Assembly: GCA_910585455.1 (NCBI GenBank)
Contig: CAJUEL010000005.1
Location: 62,001-126,000 of the forward strand
Length of the DNA stretch: 64,000 nucleotides
Source: an uncultured Eisenbergiella sp.
GTDB lineage: Bacteria; Bacillota; Clostridia; Lachnospirales; Lachnospiraceae
Direction of reading: 5' to 3'
The position numbers and the translations under genes are program-made. Of the stretch, positions 50,998-60,686 are shown piece after piece. Under the pieces are notes generated by a model, which saw only the letters and a list, made by a program, of their open reading frames with translations, did not search any database and had not been told where the DNA came from. The first letter of the stretch is position 1. Each line of letters starts with the position of its first letter.

Positions 50998-52125
50998 ATG
51001 AAAGAAATTGCGATCGATTTGCTGTGGCTCCGCCCAAAAAAGGTGGGCGGAACAGAGTTTTATATCCGAAATCTTTTGGACGGGCTTAAGGAGCTGGAGG
51101 ATGAATTTCATTTCGTATTGATTGCCGCTTTGGATAATGCGGATACCTTTGCGCATTACCTTACAGATAAGCGGTTTCGCATGATAACCGTAAATATCAG
51201 GTCGGAAACGATTGGAAAACGCCTGATCTGGCAGAATCTGTTTGAGAACAGGTTCCTTAAGAAAAACGGGCTGCAAATATGCTTTTCCCCGGTTTTTTTC
51301 CGCCCCTTTTTCAATGGCGGGGTTTCCTGGATGAACACCGTTCATGATATTCAGGCTTATCATTATCCCAAATATCACCCTTTTTATGAGGTGGCATATT
51401 CCTGGCTGTGCTGGTACGCAAACTGCCTTTTTTCCAAAAAGGTGATCGTCATTTCGGAATATGTGAAGCAGGATTTGGTGAAGTATTTTCATTTTAAGCC
51501 GGAGAAGATAGAGGTGATCTATAATCCGGTCGCAGTGGAGGAGCCGGAGGACGCTGTGTTTGAAACGGTCCGGGAGAAATATGGCGTGGAAAAAGGGGAG
51601 TATTATTATACGATTTCCCAGCTGATTCCCCACAAAAACCTGATGACGCTGGTGTCAGTGATGGAAAAGATTAAAAAAGAGAAGCTTTCCCTCCCTCATA
51701 AGCTGCTCATCTCTGGCGTTTCCGGCTTCCGCAGCGATCAGCTAAAGGAGTTGATCCGGGAAAAGGGGCTGGAGGATGAGGTCTGCCTCACCGGATTTGT
51801 GGAAAATGATGTGAAGTTTAGCCTTTTGAAAAATTGTCGGGCGTTTCTGTTTCCCAGCGTTTTTGAGGGATTCGGCATGCCGCCGATCGAGGCGATGATG
51901 CTAAAGGCTCCGGTCATTACGACAAAATGCACCTGTATTCCGGAGGTGACGCAGAATCAAGCCAATTATGTGGAGGATCCGTTCAGCGTGGATGCCTGGA
52001 TCGCTGAAATGGGAAAAAATCCGGGTGGGGAAACGAAGCTGGATGCGTCCGTGTATGAGAAGGGACGGATTTCGCGGAGGTATCTGGAGAGTATACGGGA
52101 GTTTGCGGAGCAGGGAAAACGATGA
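50998..52125 (+). CDS. Family 4 glycosyltransferase
   Basis: The 375-residue GT-B protein has LLWLRPKKVGGTEFYIRNLL at the start, NTVHDIQAYHYP, the second-domain ISQLIPHKNLMTLVSV and FPSVFEGFGMPPIEAMMLKAPVI, the family's ExxxxE-type donor motif. The gene starts just behind a conserved hairpin. It overlaps the next gene by 4 bp. Confidence 0.88.
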   Translation: MKEIAIDLLWLRPKKVGGTEFYIRNLLDGLKELEDEFHFVLIAALDNADTFAHYLTDKRFRMITVNIRSETIGKRLIWQNLFENRFLKKNGLQICFSPVFFRPFFNGGVSWMNTVHDIQAYHYPKYHPFYEVAYSWLCWYANCLFSKKVIVISEYVKQDLVKYFHFKPEKIEVIYNPVAVEEPEDAVFETVREKYGVEKGEYYYTISQLIPHKNLMTLVSVMEKIKKEKLSLPHKLLISGVSGFRSDQLKELIREKGLEDEVCLTGFVENDVKFSLLKNCRAFLFPSVFEGFGMPPIEAMMLKAPVITTKCTCIPEVTQNQANYVEDPFSVDAWIAEMGKNPGGETKLDASVYEKGRISRRYLESIREFAEQGKR

Positions 52126-53027
52126 AGGTATCGGTGATTCTTGTAAATTACAATGGTATGATTTATAATGAGGCTTGTATACAGTCTATCCTGAAAAGCA
52201 GGTTTGATGGTCAGATTCATATTTATGTGGTAGATAATGGATCGACGGATGGTTCTATGGAGGCGCTGCAGAGGCGCTGGGAGGAAGGAAGCGTTATTTC
52301 TTACCTGTACATGGGGGAGAATCTCGGCTTTTCAGCTGCAAATAATGCAGGAATCAGGCAGGCAATGCAGGATAGGACGGATTATTTGCTACTTTTGAAT
52401 AATGATACCTGTATTGAAAGGACGATGATTCAGGAACTGGTTCATGCAGAACAGAGACATAAAAATTGTATGGTATTGCCCAAGATCTATTATTATGATA
52501 AAAAGGATACGATTTGGTCCGCAGGAGGAGGTTTTAGCCGGATTGTGAAAAAGCCCTTCAGCTGCGGAGAAAATCAGAAGGATGCGCAGGCATTCAACGT
52601 AGAACGGAAATGTGAGAACGGAAATGGCTGCTGTATTTTCATGAGCCGTGCGGTGATTGAGCAGGTCGGATTATTGGATGAAGATTTCTTTTTGTATTAT
52701 GAAGATACGGAATTCTTTATGCGTGCCGGAGAAAAGAACGTCGGGATTTTTTTTGCACCAACAGCACGGATGTACCATAAGGTAAACGGTTCCACGGGAG
52801 GAAATGACAATCCGGCGTGCGTATATTACATTACGAGAAACTGGCTTATATGTCACAGGAAGCACCTGGGGAGGGGTGCGTTTTTGATTTTTCTGATATA
52901 TTTTCTGGCAAACAGGATTGCATGGGTTTGCATCTGGACTGGGCGGGGAATGCACGAACAGGTGAAAGCGGTATGGAAAGGAATGCGGGATTTTTGGGGA
53001 GGAAAAACCGGAAAATATGTGGGATAG
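52122..53027 (+). CDS. Family 2 glycosyltransferase (rhamnosyltransferase-like)
   Basis: The 301-residue GT2 protein has VILVNYNGMIYNEACI, VVDNGSTDGSM, ENLGFSAANNAGI, LLLNNDT (DxD position) and the late FFLYYEDTEFFMRA block, typical of RfbF/WbbL-type rhamnosyltransferases. The C-terminus has a hydrophobic segment (FLIFLIYFLANRIAWV). Rhamnose is only a guess because no dTDP-rhamnose genes are in the window. Confidence 0.85.
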   Translation: MKVSVILVNYNGMIYNEACIQSILKSRFDGQIHIYVVDNGSTDGSMEALQRRWEEGSVISYLYMGENLGFSAANNAGIRQAMQDRTDYLLLLNNDTCIERTMIQELVHAEQRHKNCMVLPKIYYYDKKDTIWSAGGGFSRIVKKPFSCGENQKDAQAFNVERKCENGNGCCIFMSRAVIEQVGLLDEDFFLYYEDTEFFMRAGEKNVGIFFAPTARMYHKVNGSTGGNDNPACVYYITRNWLICHRKHLGRGAFLIFLIYFLANRIAWVCIWTGRGMHEQVKAVWKGMRDFWGGKTGKYVG

Positions 53028-53092
53028 GAAAGAACAGGGTTTGCAGTCAGGGAAGATACGTAGTATAATAAGCTGAATGTCAGGGGAAGATC

Positions 53093-54157
53093 ATGTATTT
53101 CAGAAAGAAAATAACAGTGACCAATTTCATACTGGCTGTTTTGGTTATGTTTTTGCATAGCTATAATATTGTGCAATATCCTGCGGCGGAACATACATTT
53201 CTTCCAGAGCTTGAGTTTTTTGTGTCGAAAACAGCAGGTAATCTGGCAGTCCCGTGCTTTTTTATGATATCTTCCTATTTGTTCTATAGAAATTATGGGA
53301 CAGATAAGATTCTGGAAAAATACAAAAGCAGGTTTAAAAGTGTTTTACTTCCCTACTGGATCTGGAATATGCTGTATTATTTGCTGTTTCTTGCGTTGGT
53401 GGCATTTCCTGTCAGCAGATATTTCATGGACACGCAGCAGGTGGAATGGTCGATGCATGAGTGGCTGCAGGCCGTAAGCAACCACAAATATAATGGCGCG
53501 TACTGGTTTATGCAGCAGCTGGCATGGTTTGTTTTGCTGTCGCCGGTGATCTGGATGATTATGAAGAGAAAATGGGGAATTGCTTTGCCACTTTTCCTTT
53601 TGGTATGGAATTACGTGGAAATTCATTTACCGGCAGAGGGATTTGGACTCCGACTGGACATGCTGGTTTACTGGTGTGTTGGCTGCTATCTGGCGCAGCA
53701 TGGTGCAGAGTGGTTTGAGTCAAAGGCGGCGAAAGAGAAGTATTATTATGGCGTGCTGTTTCTTGGGGTACTGGGAGCCCGTTTCTGGCTGGAGTACGTA
53801 AAGGGATTGAGTGTGTACAGCAGTCGGCTGGCGGCATTTTTGATGTTTATCAATGTTTTGTTGCTATGGCATTCGTTGGATATTCTGAGTTATCGAAAGG
53901 TATGCTGGTGGATGGAAGTCACTTTCTTTATTTATTCGACACATCCCATATTAGTGGATGCTGTGAAGAAAGGGATGGCGAAGCTGTTTCCCGATACGCT
54001 GGCATTCGGATTGATCAATTATTTTGCGGCGGTAGGAATCAGCCTGTGCATCATCATAATGGCAGCGAAGCTTTTGATGAACTATGCGCCCTTTGTCTGG
54101 AAGATTTTAAACGGCGGCCGTGGATTGCCAAAGGCGGACAGGGAGATTAGCGGATGA
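53093..54157 (+). CDS. Membrane acyltransferase (acyltransferase family 3)
   Basis: The 354-residue polytopic protein has the family-3 beginning (FILAVLVMFLHSYNI), the AVPCFFMISSYLFYRN helix and WFMQQLAWFVLLSP. It is the third such enzyme in the window but has no long G tract. It probably O-acetylates the glycan made by the neighbouring transferases. It overlaps the next gene by 4 bp. Confidence 0.82.
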   Translation: MYFRKKITVTNFILAVLVMFLHSYNIVQYPAAEHTFLPELEFFVSKTAGNLAVPCFFMISSYLFYRNYGTDKILEKYKSRFKSVLLPYWIWNMLYYLLFLALVAFPVSRYFMDTQQVEWSMHEWLQAVSNHKYNGAYWFMQQLAWFVLLSPVIWMIMKRKWGIALPLFLLVWNYVEIHLPAEGFGLRLDMLVYWCVGCYLAQHGAEWFESKAAKEKYYYGVLFLGVLGARFWLEYVKGLSVYSSRLAAFLMFINVLLLWHSLDILSYRKVCWWMEVTFFIYSTHPILVDAVKKGMAKLFPDTLAFGLINYFAAVGISLCIIIMAAKLLMNYAPFVWKILNGGRGLPKADREISG

Positions 54158-55257
54158 AAAAGGGATATTATATTCATTTCCAGGGGCGCACCTCTATCGG
54201 CGTCAGCAAAAAGATAGATATGCAGCTGGAGGAATTCCGGAAATATTTTGAGATACAGGAGCTGGAGGTGGAAACCAGGAACAGGACGCTTGTGCAGAGA
54301 CTTTTCGGGCTGTTTCCGACGGCGTCCATTGCGCGGAATTACAGGCAGGCGCTGGAACAAATGGAATCTCCTGACTTCTTGTATGTCCGCCGCACAGTAG
54401 CGGATAGAGAGTATTTGAATTTTTGGAAAACTGTCAAACAGCGCTGGCCGGAGTGTAAGATTATTATAGAGATTTTTACGTATCCTTATGATAAGGATGA
54501 TTTTGGAAAATGGAATGCATGGCCGTTTCTGATCAAGGAGCTTCTTTACCGGGGAAGGCTGAAAAAATATGTGGACCGGTTTGTGACCTATTCCGATGAC
54601 AGGGAGATCTTTGGAATTCCCACAATCCGCACGACAAACGGGGTGAATGTGGAAAGTCTGCGCCCGGTAAAGGGCGAATATCAGCATATGCGGCTCCGGA
54701 TACTTGGAGTTGCCTATATGCAGCGTCAGCATGGCTATGAACGGATTATTGAAGGATTGCGGGAATATTATCAGGATGGCGCGTGCGAATATCAGGTATC
54801 CCTGGAGCTTGTAGGTGACGGACCGGAAAAAGGAGCCTATCAGGAGCTGGTACAGAAATATGGTCTGCAGGATCATGTCCGGTTTTATCCGATGACCACA
54901 GGAGAGGCGTTGGATGATCTGTATGATCAGGCGGACATTGCGGCGGCTGTTTTTGGCATGTATAAGGTTGGCTTCCATGAAAAAGTAGGCGCAATTAAGA
55001 CGAGGGAATGTCTGGCAAAGGGGCTTCCCATGATTTCCGCATCTCCTATCGATGTTTTGGAGGAGGGGTTCCCATATCTGAAACTGTTTGAGAATGACGG
55101 CAGTGTGGTGAATATGCAGGAAGTAATTGATTTCTTTGAAGATATTCGGAAAAGAGACGGAAAAAAATCCGTTGTAGCGGCGAAACTGCGGAATTTTGCC
55201 AGGGAGCATGTCAGCATGGAAATCGTGATGAAGCCAATCGTTGATTTTATCGGTTAG
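54154..55257 (+). CDS. Glycosyltransferase (GT4-like)
   Basis: This is a 367-residue GT-B protein. The second domain begins MRLRILGVAYMQRQHGYERII and includes LELVGDGPEKGAYQELV and a late VGFHEKVGAIKTRECLAKGLP block in the donor-binding position. The N-domain is not typical. The acceptor and donor are unknown. Confidence 0.78.
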   Translation: MKKGYYIHFQGRTSIGVSKKIDMQLEEFRKYFEIQELEVETRNRTLVQRLFGLFPTASIARNYRQALEQMESPDFLYVRRTVADREYLNFWKTVKQRWPECKIIIEIFTYPYDKDDFGKWNAWPFLIKELLYRGRLKKYVDRFVTYSDDREIFGIPTIRTTNGVNVESLRPVKGEYQHMRLRILGVAYMQRQHGYERIIEGLREYYQDGACEYQVSLELVGDGPEKGAYQELVQKYGLQDHVRFYPMTTGEALDDLYDQADIAAAVFGMYKVGFHEKVGAIKTRECLAKGLPMISASPIDVLEEGFPYLKLFENDGSVVNMQEVIDFFEDIRKRDGKKSVVAAKLRNFAREHVSMEIVMKPIVDFIG

Positions 55258-55287
55258 AGACAGGGCGTTTGCAGGAAGGAAAATGAT

Positions 55288-56358
55288 ATGAGATATGCAT
55301 TGATCGGTTGTGGAAGAATATCTCCAAACCATATCGCGGCAGCAAAGGCAAATCATTTGGAAATGGTGGCAATCTGCGATATCGAGGCTGCCAACATGGA
55401 AGATAAAAAGCTGAAATTTGAGCTTGCAGATTCAGTAAGACAATATACGGACTATAAGGAGCTTTTGCAGGCGGAGAAGCCGGAGCTGGTTGCCATCGCG
55501 ACGGAAAGCGGGAAGCATGCGCAGATTGCGCTGGATTGTATAGAAGCAGGATGCAATCTGATTATTGAAAAACCGATTGCCCTGTCTCTGTCCGATGCGG
55601 ACAGGATCATTGAGAAAGCGAAGGAGAAGGGGGTAAAGGTCTGCGCCTGCCATCAGAACCGGTTTAATAAATCCGTACAAAAAATCCGGGATGCGGTGGA
55701 AAAAAAGCGCTTCGGGAGAATGTTTTACGGGACTGCCCACATCAGGTGGTGCCGGGATTTTGAGTATTATCACCGGGCACAGTGGCGCGGCACGTGGGAG
55801 CAGGACGGCGGGGCATTGATGAACCAGTGTATCCACAATATTGATCTGCTGCGTTGGATGATGGGAGATGAAATCGAGGAAGTGGTGGGGATGACGGACC
55901 GTCTGAACCATGAATATATTGAGGCGGAGGATCTGGGGATTGCCCTGATCAAATTTAAGAACGGCGCTTATGGCATTGTGGAGGGGACGACGGATATTTA
56001 TCCGAAGAACCTGGAGGAAACGCTGTATCTGTTTGGGGAAAAGGGAACCGTGAAAGCGGGCGGACAGTCCGTGAACATTATCGAAGAATGGAATTTTTCG
56101 GATATGCTGGATGATCCGGCTGCGGTGAAGCGACAGTATCATGAGGCGCCACCCAATGTATATGGCTTTGGACATACCCCTTTGTATGCGGATGTGATAG
56201 AAGCGATTGAAAAGAACAGAGAGCCTTATGTGGACGCGAAAGCCGGAAGACGGGCGCTGGAGCTGGTGCTTGCCATCTATAAGTCTGCCGCTGAGAAGGA
56301 GATCGTAAAGCTGCCGCTGACCGAATGCTCCACGCTGGAATTTCAGGGGAGATTTTAA
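55288..56358 (+). CDS. WlbA-like UDP-sugar 3-dehydrogenase (Gfo/Idh/MocA)
   Basis: This is a 356-residue oxidoreductase with IGCGRISPNHIAAAK at the N-terminus, IIEKPIALS (catalytic Lys of the EKP motif) and GGALMNQCIHNIDLLRWMMG. The next two genes encode an N-acetyltransferase and an aminotransferase, the WlbA-WlbB-WlbC order known from 2,3-diacetamido sugar synthesis. It should oxidise C3 of a UDP-GlcNAc-type sugar. No C6 dehydrogenase (WbpA) is seen here. Confidence 0.85.
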   Translation: MRYALIGCGRISPNHIAAAKANHLEMVAICDIEAANMEDKKLKFELADSVRQYTDYKELLQAEKPELVAIATESGKHAQIALDCIEAGCNLIIEKPIALSLSDADRIIEKAKEKGVKVCACHQNRFNKSVQKIRDAVEKKRFGRMFYGTAHIRWCRDFEYYHRAQWRGTWEQDGGALMNQCIHNIDLLRWMMGDEIEEVVGMTDRLNHEYIEAEDLGIALIKFKNGAYGIVEGTTDIYPKNLEETLYLFGEKGTVKAGGQSVNIIEEWNFSDMLDDPAAVKRQYHEAPPNVYGFGHTPLYADVIEAIEKNREPYVDAKAGRRALELVLAIYKSAAEKEIVKLPLTECSTLEFQGRF

Positions 56359-56363
56359 GAATC

Positions 56364-56921
56364 ATGGAAAAAAACTATTTTGTGCACGAAAGCAGCTATA
56401 TTGACGAGGATGTTATGATCGGAGAAGGTACAAAAATCTGGCATTTCTGTCATATCCAGAGAGGGGCGAGGATCGGAAAAAACTGCTCCCTGGGACAAAA
56501 CGTGAATGTTTCAAACGGCGTGCATATTGGGGATCGGTGTAAAATTCAGAACAATGTTTCTGTTTATGAAGGTGTTGAGCTGGAGGACGGCGTTTTTTGC
56601 GGGCCTTCCATGGTTTTCACAAATGACCTGACGCCAAGGGCAGAGCATCCCAAAGGAAGCGCAGGATATAAAAAAACGCTCGTGAAACGGGGCGTTACAA
56701 TCGGAGCGAATGCGACGATTGTTTGTAATCATGTTCTGGGAGAATACGCCACAATTGCTGCCGGTGCTGTGGTGACGGGTGATGTGGAGCCCCATGCGTT
56801 GATGGCGGGAGTACCGGCGCGGCGGATTGGATGGGTTTGCGAGTGTGGACAGGTGTTGAACGGAGATTTGCATTGCCCGGATTGCGGTACTTGCTATGAT
56901 TGGCTGGAAGATGTTGATTGA
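56364..56921 (+). CDS. WlbB/WbpD-like UDP-3-amino-sugar N-acetyltransferase
   Basis: This is a 185-residue left-handed beta-helix enzyme with hexapeptide repeats (IGEGTKIWHFCHIQRGARIG, then NVSVYEGVELEDGVFCGPSM). The lipid-A-like tail CECGQVLNGDLHCPDCG holds four cysteines that could bind zinc. The opening HESSYIDEDV is typical of WbpD. It would acetylate the 3-amine formed by the next gene's product. Confidence 0.88.
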   Translation: MEKNYFVHESSYIDEDVMIGEGTKIWHFCHIQRGARIGKNCSLGQNVNVSNGVHIGDRCKIQNNVSVYEGVELEDGVFCGPSMVFTNDLTPRAEHPKGSAGYKKTLVKRGVTIGANATIVCNHVLGEYATIAAGAVVTGDVEPHALMAGVPARRIGWVCECGQVLNGDLHCPDCGTCYDWLEDVD

Positions 56922-57009
56922 AAAAAGATGTACGGTTTAGAACTGCGTTTCAAACGATATAATGGAGCGATATTGTAAGGATAAGAGCGAAAGGATTCAC
57001 ATATCTGAA

Positions 57010-58146
57010 ATGGAATTTAGGGATTTAAAATCACAATACCAGGTTCTCAAAAGGGACATTGATGCTGCTGTGGAAAAAGTGATGACAAACGCCAATTTCA
57101 TTTCCGGCAGAGAGGTGGCAGAGCTGGAAAGCCAATTGGCAGAATATGTTGGCGTAAAGCATTGCGTCACCTGCGCGAATGGTACGGATGCCCTTCAGCT
57201 TGCACTGATGGCCTGGGGGATCGGAAAGGACGATGCGGTTTTTTTGCCGGATTTTACGTTTTTTTCTACGGCGGAGGTAGTGCCCTGGGTGGGGGCGACG
57301 CCTATATTTGTGGATATTGATAAGGAAACCTTCAATCTGTCTCCGGATGCTTTGGAAAAGGCAGTGCTAAGAACGCAGCAGGAAGGAAAACTCACCCCAA
57401 GGGTGATCATTGCGGTTGACTTATTCGGGCTGCCTGCAGAGTATCCAGAGCTTCGAAAGATTGCGGACAAGTATCATATGCTGTTGTTGGAGGATGGCGC
57501 GCAGGGATTTGGTGGCAGAATCGGAGAGAAAAGGGCCTGCAGCTTTGGGGATATTTCCACGACTTCTTTTTTTCCGGCGAAACCCCTTGGCTGTTACGGA
57601 GACGGCGGGGCAATTTTTACCGATTGCGATGAATGGGCAGCGCTTTTACGTTCCTTCAGAGTGCATGGGAAAGGTAGCGGAAAATATGATAATGTCAGAT
57701 TGGGCATGAATTCCCGGCTGGATACCCTGCAGGCGGTTGTTTTGCAGGTGAAACTGCGGCATTTTGATCCGTTTGAGCTGGAAAGCGTGAATCAGGCTGC
57801 GGCATGGTACGGAAAATATTTGGGGGAGACTATCAGGAAGCCTGTCGTAAAGAAAGGCTTTTTGTCCAGCTGGGCACAATATACGGTTTTGTTAAAGAAT
57901 ACGGAAGAACGGGATCGGATGCAGGAGACGCTTAAACAGAAGGGGATTCCTGCCATGGTTTATTATCCGAAGGGAATGCATGAGCAGAAGGCGCTGGAGC
58001 GTTATTTTGAAGAACATATTTCAGGGCAGTTACCGGTGACGGAGGAAGTCTGCGGGCGTTGCCTGTCGCTGCCCATGCATCCTTATCTACAGGAGGAAGA
58101 GGTGAAATTTGTTTGCGCTTGCGTAAATGAAACACTTCAATATTGA
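57010..58146 (+). CDS. WlbC/WbpE-like sugar 3-aminotransferase (DegT family)
   Basis: The 378-residue PLP enzyme begins MEFRDLKSQYQVLKRDIDAA, the canonical start of this family. ATG 57010 is therefore preferred over ATG 56962. It has ANGTDALQLAL, EDGAQGFGG and the PLP-lysine region TSFFPAKPLGCYGDGGA. It should aminate the 3-keto sugar made by the WlbA-like enzyme. It overlaps the next gene by 20 bp. Confidence 0.87.
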   Translation: MEFRDLKSQYQVLKRDIDAAVEKVMTNANFISGREVAELESQLAEYVGVKHCVTCANGTDALQLALMAWGIGKDDAVFLPDFTFFSTAEVVPWVGATPIFVDIDKETFNLSPDALEKAVLRTQQEGKLTPRVIIAVDLFGLPAEYPELRKIADKYHMLLLEDGAQGFGGRIGEKRACSFGDISTTSFFPAKPLGCYGDGGAIFTDCDEWAALLRSFRVHGKGSGKYDNVRLGMNSRLDTLQAVVLQVKLRHFDPFELESVNQAAAWYGKYLGETIRKPVVKKGFLSSWAQYTVLLKNTEERDRMQETLKQKGIPAMVYYPKGMHEQKALERYFEEHISGQLPVTEEVCGRCLSLPMHPYLQEEEVKFVCACVNETLQY

Positions 58147-59260
58147 AATGATAATTTATACGAAGGATGAGGCCGGACGGGAGCAGCTGAAGAAATTATA
58201 TGAGAGAGATTCCCTGTGGAGCGCTCCGTTAGAAGCCATTTGTGTAGATGATGCGGTGATTTTGCCGGACAGGGACCGGAAGGGAGGCGTCATTGATCGG
58301 AGTGGAGCGTTTGTGACGGAATCCGCCTATCAGCATGGCGATGTCAATTTATGGGGCGGAAGCTATGAAATCGTGGAGCAGGAAATAGAGTATGTGCCTG
58401 AAAAAGTGATTTTTATCGGACAGCTTTTCCGGCATTGGGGTAATTTTCTTTTTGATTGTCTGGCAAGAGTGTGGTGTGCGCTGAAGGAAGAGGAAGAGCT
58501 CAGAATTGCATATTGTTTCAGTCTGCAATCTCCGAATGATGCATTTGAGCAAAAATGTAAGAATTTTTTTCAGCTATTGGGAATTTCGCAGGATAGATTG
58601 CTCGAAATCAGAAAACCTGTGAGATTTCATATGGTTATCGTCCCTCAGTTGTCAATATTTCCGGGAACGTTTTGTACGAAGGAATTTTTGGAGGTTTTTG
58701 ATGAAGCTGTCAGCCGTGTGGCGAACAGCATGAATGGAGAAGTTTATGACAGGCTGTATCTGACCAGGACACAAATGGCATCCTGTAAAGAGCTGGGAGA
58801 AAAGAAAATTGAGCATATATTCCGAAAACTGGGATTTCAGATCATTGCGCCGGAAAAACTGAAGATAGAAGAACAGATCTATTTGTTCAGTCATTGTAAG
58901 ATTCTGGCATCGATAGAAGGGACAACATCGCACAATATCATGTTTGCCGGCGAACGGACGGAGCATATTATTTTGAGAAAGCAACGGTATGTGAATACCA
59001 GGCAGGTTCTTTTTGACAGGGTGAAAAAAATTGAACCGCAGTACATAGATATCTTTTTCGAACCCTTTCAGGGATTTCCGCTTAATCATGATGCCGGACC
59101 GTTTTGGGTGGGGATTACGTCCTCTATGAAAAAGTGGATGAAGAGTCAGGGAATTACGCTGTCATGGAAGGAATGGGGAGCGGTTCTGATGTCTGAAATT
59201 ATGGATGGAATACTATATACAGCAAAATGTCTTTACTATAAATATGTTCTGAAATATTGA
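58127..59260 (+). CDS. GT61-family glycosyltransferase (DUF563)
   Basis: The 377-residue protein has the three GT61 blocks: FRHWGNFLFDCLARVW, YDRLYLTRTQ, and ASIEGTTSHNIMFA. GT61 includes capsule-locus transferases of Gram-positives and eukaryotic xylosyl/GlcNAc transferases. The donor is unknown. It follows the diamino-sugar genes and could use their product. The 124 bp after it hold no recognised gene. Confidence 0.82.
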   Translation: MKHFNIEMIIYTKDEAGREQLKKLYERDSLWSAPLEAICVDDAVILPDRDRKGGVIDRSGAFVTESAYQHGDVNLWGGSYEIVEQEIEYVPEKVIFIGQLFRHWGNFLFDCLARVWCALKEEEELRIAYCFSLQSPNDAFEQKCKNFFQLLGISQDRLLEIRKPVRFHMVIVPQLSIFPGTFCTKEFLEVFDEAVSRVANSMNGEVYDRLYLTRTQMASCKELGEKKIEHIFRKLGFQIIAPEKLKIEEQIYLFSHCKILASIEGTTSHNIMFAGERTEHIILRKQRYVNTRQVLFDRVKKIEPQYIDIFFEPFQGFPLNHDAGPFWVGITSSMKKWMKSQGITLSWKEWGAVLMSEIMDGILYTAKCLYYKYVLKY

Positions 59261-59384
59261 TGAGCAGAGCGATGGGAGACGCAGGTCTGCCGCTTATAGA
59301 GGGGAAAGAACTGACAGGATTACAACTGGCGTGGATTTTCTGATTTTTATGTATGGACTGTTGTAGTAATGCAGAGGAGTAATA

Positions 59385-60659
59385 ATGGAAGAAAACAGGA
59401 AAACTCATAAAAGAAAGCTCTTCATGGTTACAACGAACTATCCGAATCAGGGAGGCGACAGCGTTTTCGCCCTGCCGGAGCTGCCGGAGCTGGCGGCCCG
59501 GTTTGATCTGACAGTCATTTGTACAGGAGGAAAGGGCGACTGCAAATATGCCAGGGAGGATGTCAGCTATCTGTTTTATGAGCAAAAATTGTCTCCTGGG
59601 GTAAAGTTGTGGTATGCCTTTCAATATTTCCTGCGCAGGGCCTGTTGGAAGGAGCTTTTTGAAATATGGAAGAACCGAAAAGGGGACACGCTGGGAAAAA
59701 CAGCGGGGAAAATTTATAAATCGATTGAATTTTATGCATGCGGGGAAGCGTTTTACCGGTTTTTCGTCAGGCATGCGAAAGATAGTTTTTCCGATGAAAA
59801 TGTGATATACTATACGTTCTGGTGCAACGCATATAGTTTGCCCATGATTCTTCACAAAAAAAAGCATGAGAATTTCCACATGATCACACGGCTGCATGGA
59901 TACGACCTGTTTGAGGAACGGTATCTGTACGGACGGCAGCCCTTTAAAACGATCATTAATGAAGGCATGGAGCGGCTTTTTTTTGTAGCCGGACTGCCCA
60001 TGCAATATTACAGGGCAGTGCATCGGGAGCTGGACGAAAGGAAAACGGAGGTATGCAGGCTGGGAGTGTACCCGATTGAAATGGAGGAGAGACGGGAAAG
60101 GCTTGCTCCGTTTCTGCTGGTGAGCTGCTCTAACATGGTCTCCTTAAAGAGAATTCCGCTTCTGATTGAGGCCCTTTCCGGTTTGGAAGAAAGCATTTAC
60201 TGGATTCATTTCGGGGACGGCACAGAACGGCAGACTTTGGAACAGGCAGCGAGGGACAGGCTCGGCAAAAAGAACAATATTCAATATGCGTTTCAGGGCA
60301 GTCTGCCCAATGAAGAGATCAGGCGGTTTTATGCGAGGACACAGGTGGATTGCTTCATCACCGTTTCCGAAACGGAGGGAGGAGCGCCGGTTTCCATCAT
60401 GGAGGCGATGGCGGCAAAAACGCCGGTGATCGGAACAGCGGTGGGGGATATCCCTGCCATGATAGACGGAAACGGCATTCTGCTCCCGGAAAATCCTTCT
60501 GCGCAAGAGGTTTGTGGAGCGATCAGAAGGGTGATTTCCATGCCGGAGGCGGCGCGCAGAAAATGGGGGGAGCGTTCCTTTTATCTGTGGGAAGAATATT
60601 TTAACGCGGAAAAAAATGCCCGTGTTTTTGGAGAAAAGGTGGACAGCATAGGAAGATGA
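59385..60659 (+). CDS. Family 4 glycosyltransferase
   Basis: The 424-residue GT-B protein has TNYPNQGGDSVFALPELPEL early, HMITRLHGYDLFEE, LVSCSNMVSLKRIPLLIEAL at the start of the second domain, and FITVSETEGGAPVSIMEAMAA as the donor ExxxxE region. It starts behind GAGGAG after a 124-bp gap. Confidence 0.87.
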   Translation: MEENRKTHKRKLFMVTTNYPNQGGDSVFALPELPELAARFDLTVICTGGKGDCKYAREDVSYLFYEQKLSPGVKLWYAFQYFLRRACWKELFEIWKNRKGDTLGKTAGKIYKSIEFYACGEAFYRFFVRHAKDSFSDENVIYYTFWCNAYSLPMILHKKKHENFHMITRLHGYDLFEERYLYGRQPFKTIINEGMERLFFVAGLPMQYYRAVHRELDERKTEVCRLGVYPIEMEERRERLAPFLLVSCSNMVSLKRIPLLIEALSGLEESIYWIHFGDGTERQTLEQAARDRLGKKNNIQYAFQGSLPNEEIRRFYARTQVDCFITVSETEGGAPVSIMEAMAAKTPVIGTAVGDIPAMIDGNGILLPENPSAQEVCGAIRRVISMPEAARRKWGERSFYLWEEYFNAEKNARVFGEKVDSIGR

Positions 60660-60686
60660 GAGCGACGGCCAAAGGAGTATCCTGAT

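Noticed and set aside
54082..55356. Long reverse-strand ORF of ~424 codons
   Set aside because: It lies opposite two well-supported + strand genes (GT4-like and WlbA-like). It has no ribosome site or recognisable motif and is a shadow frame.
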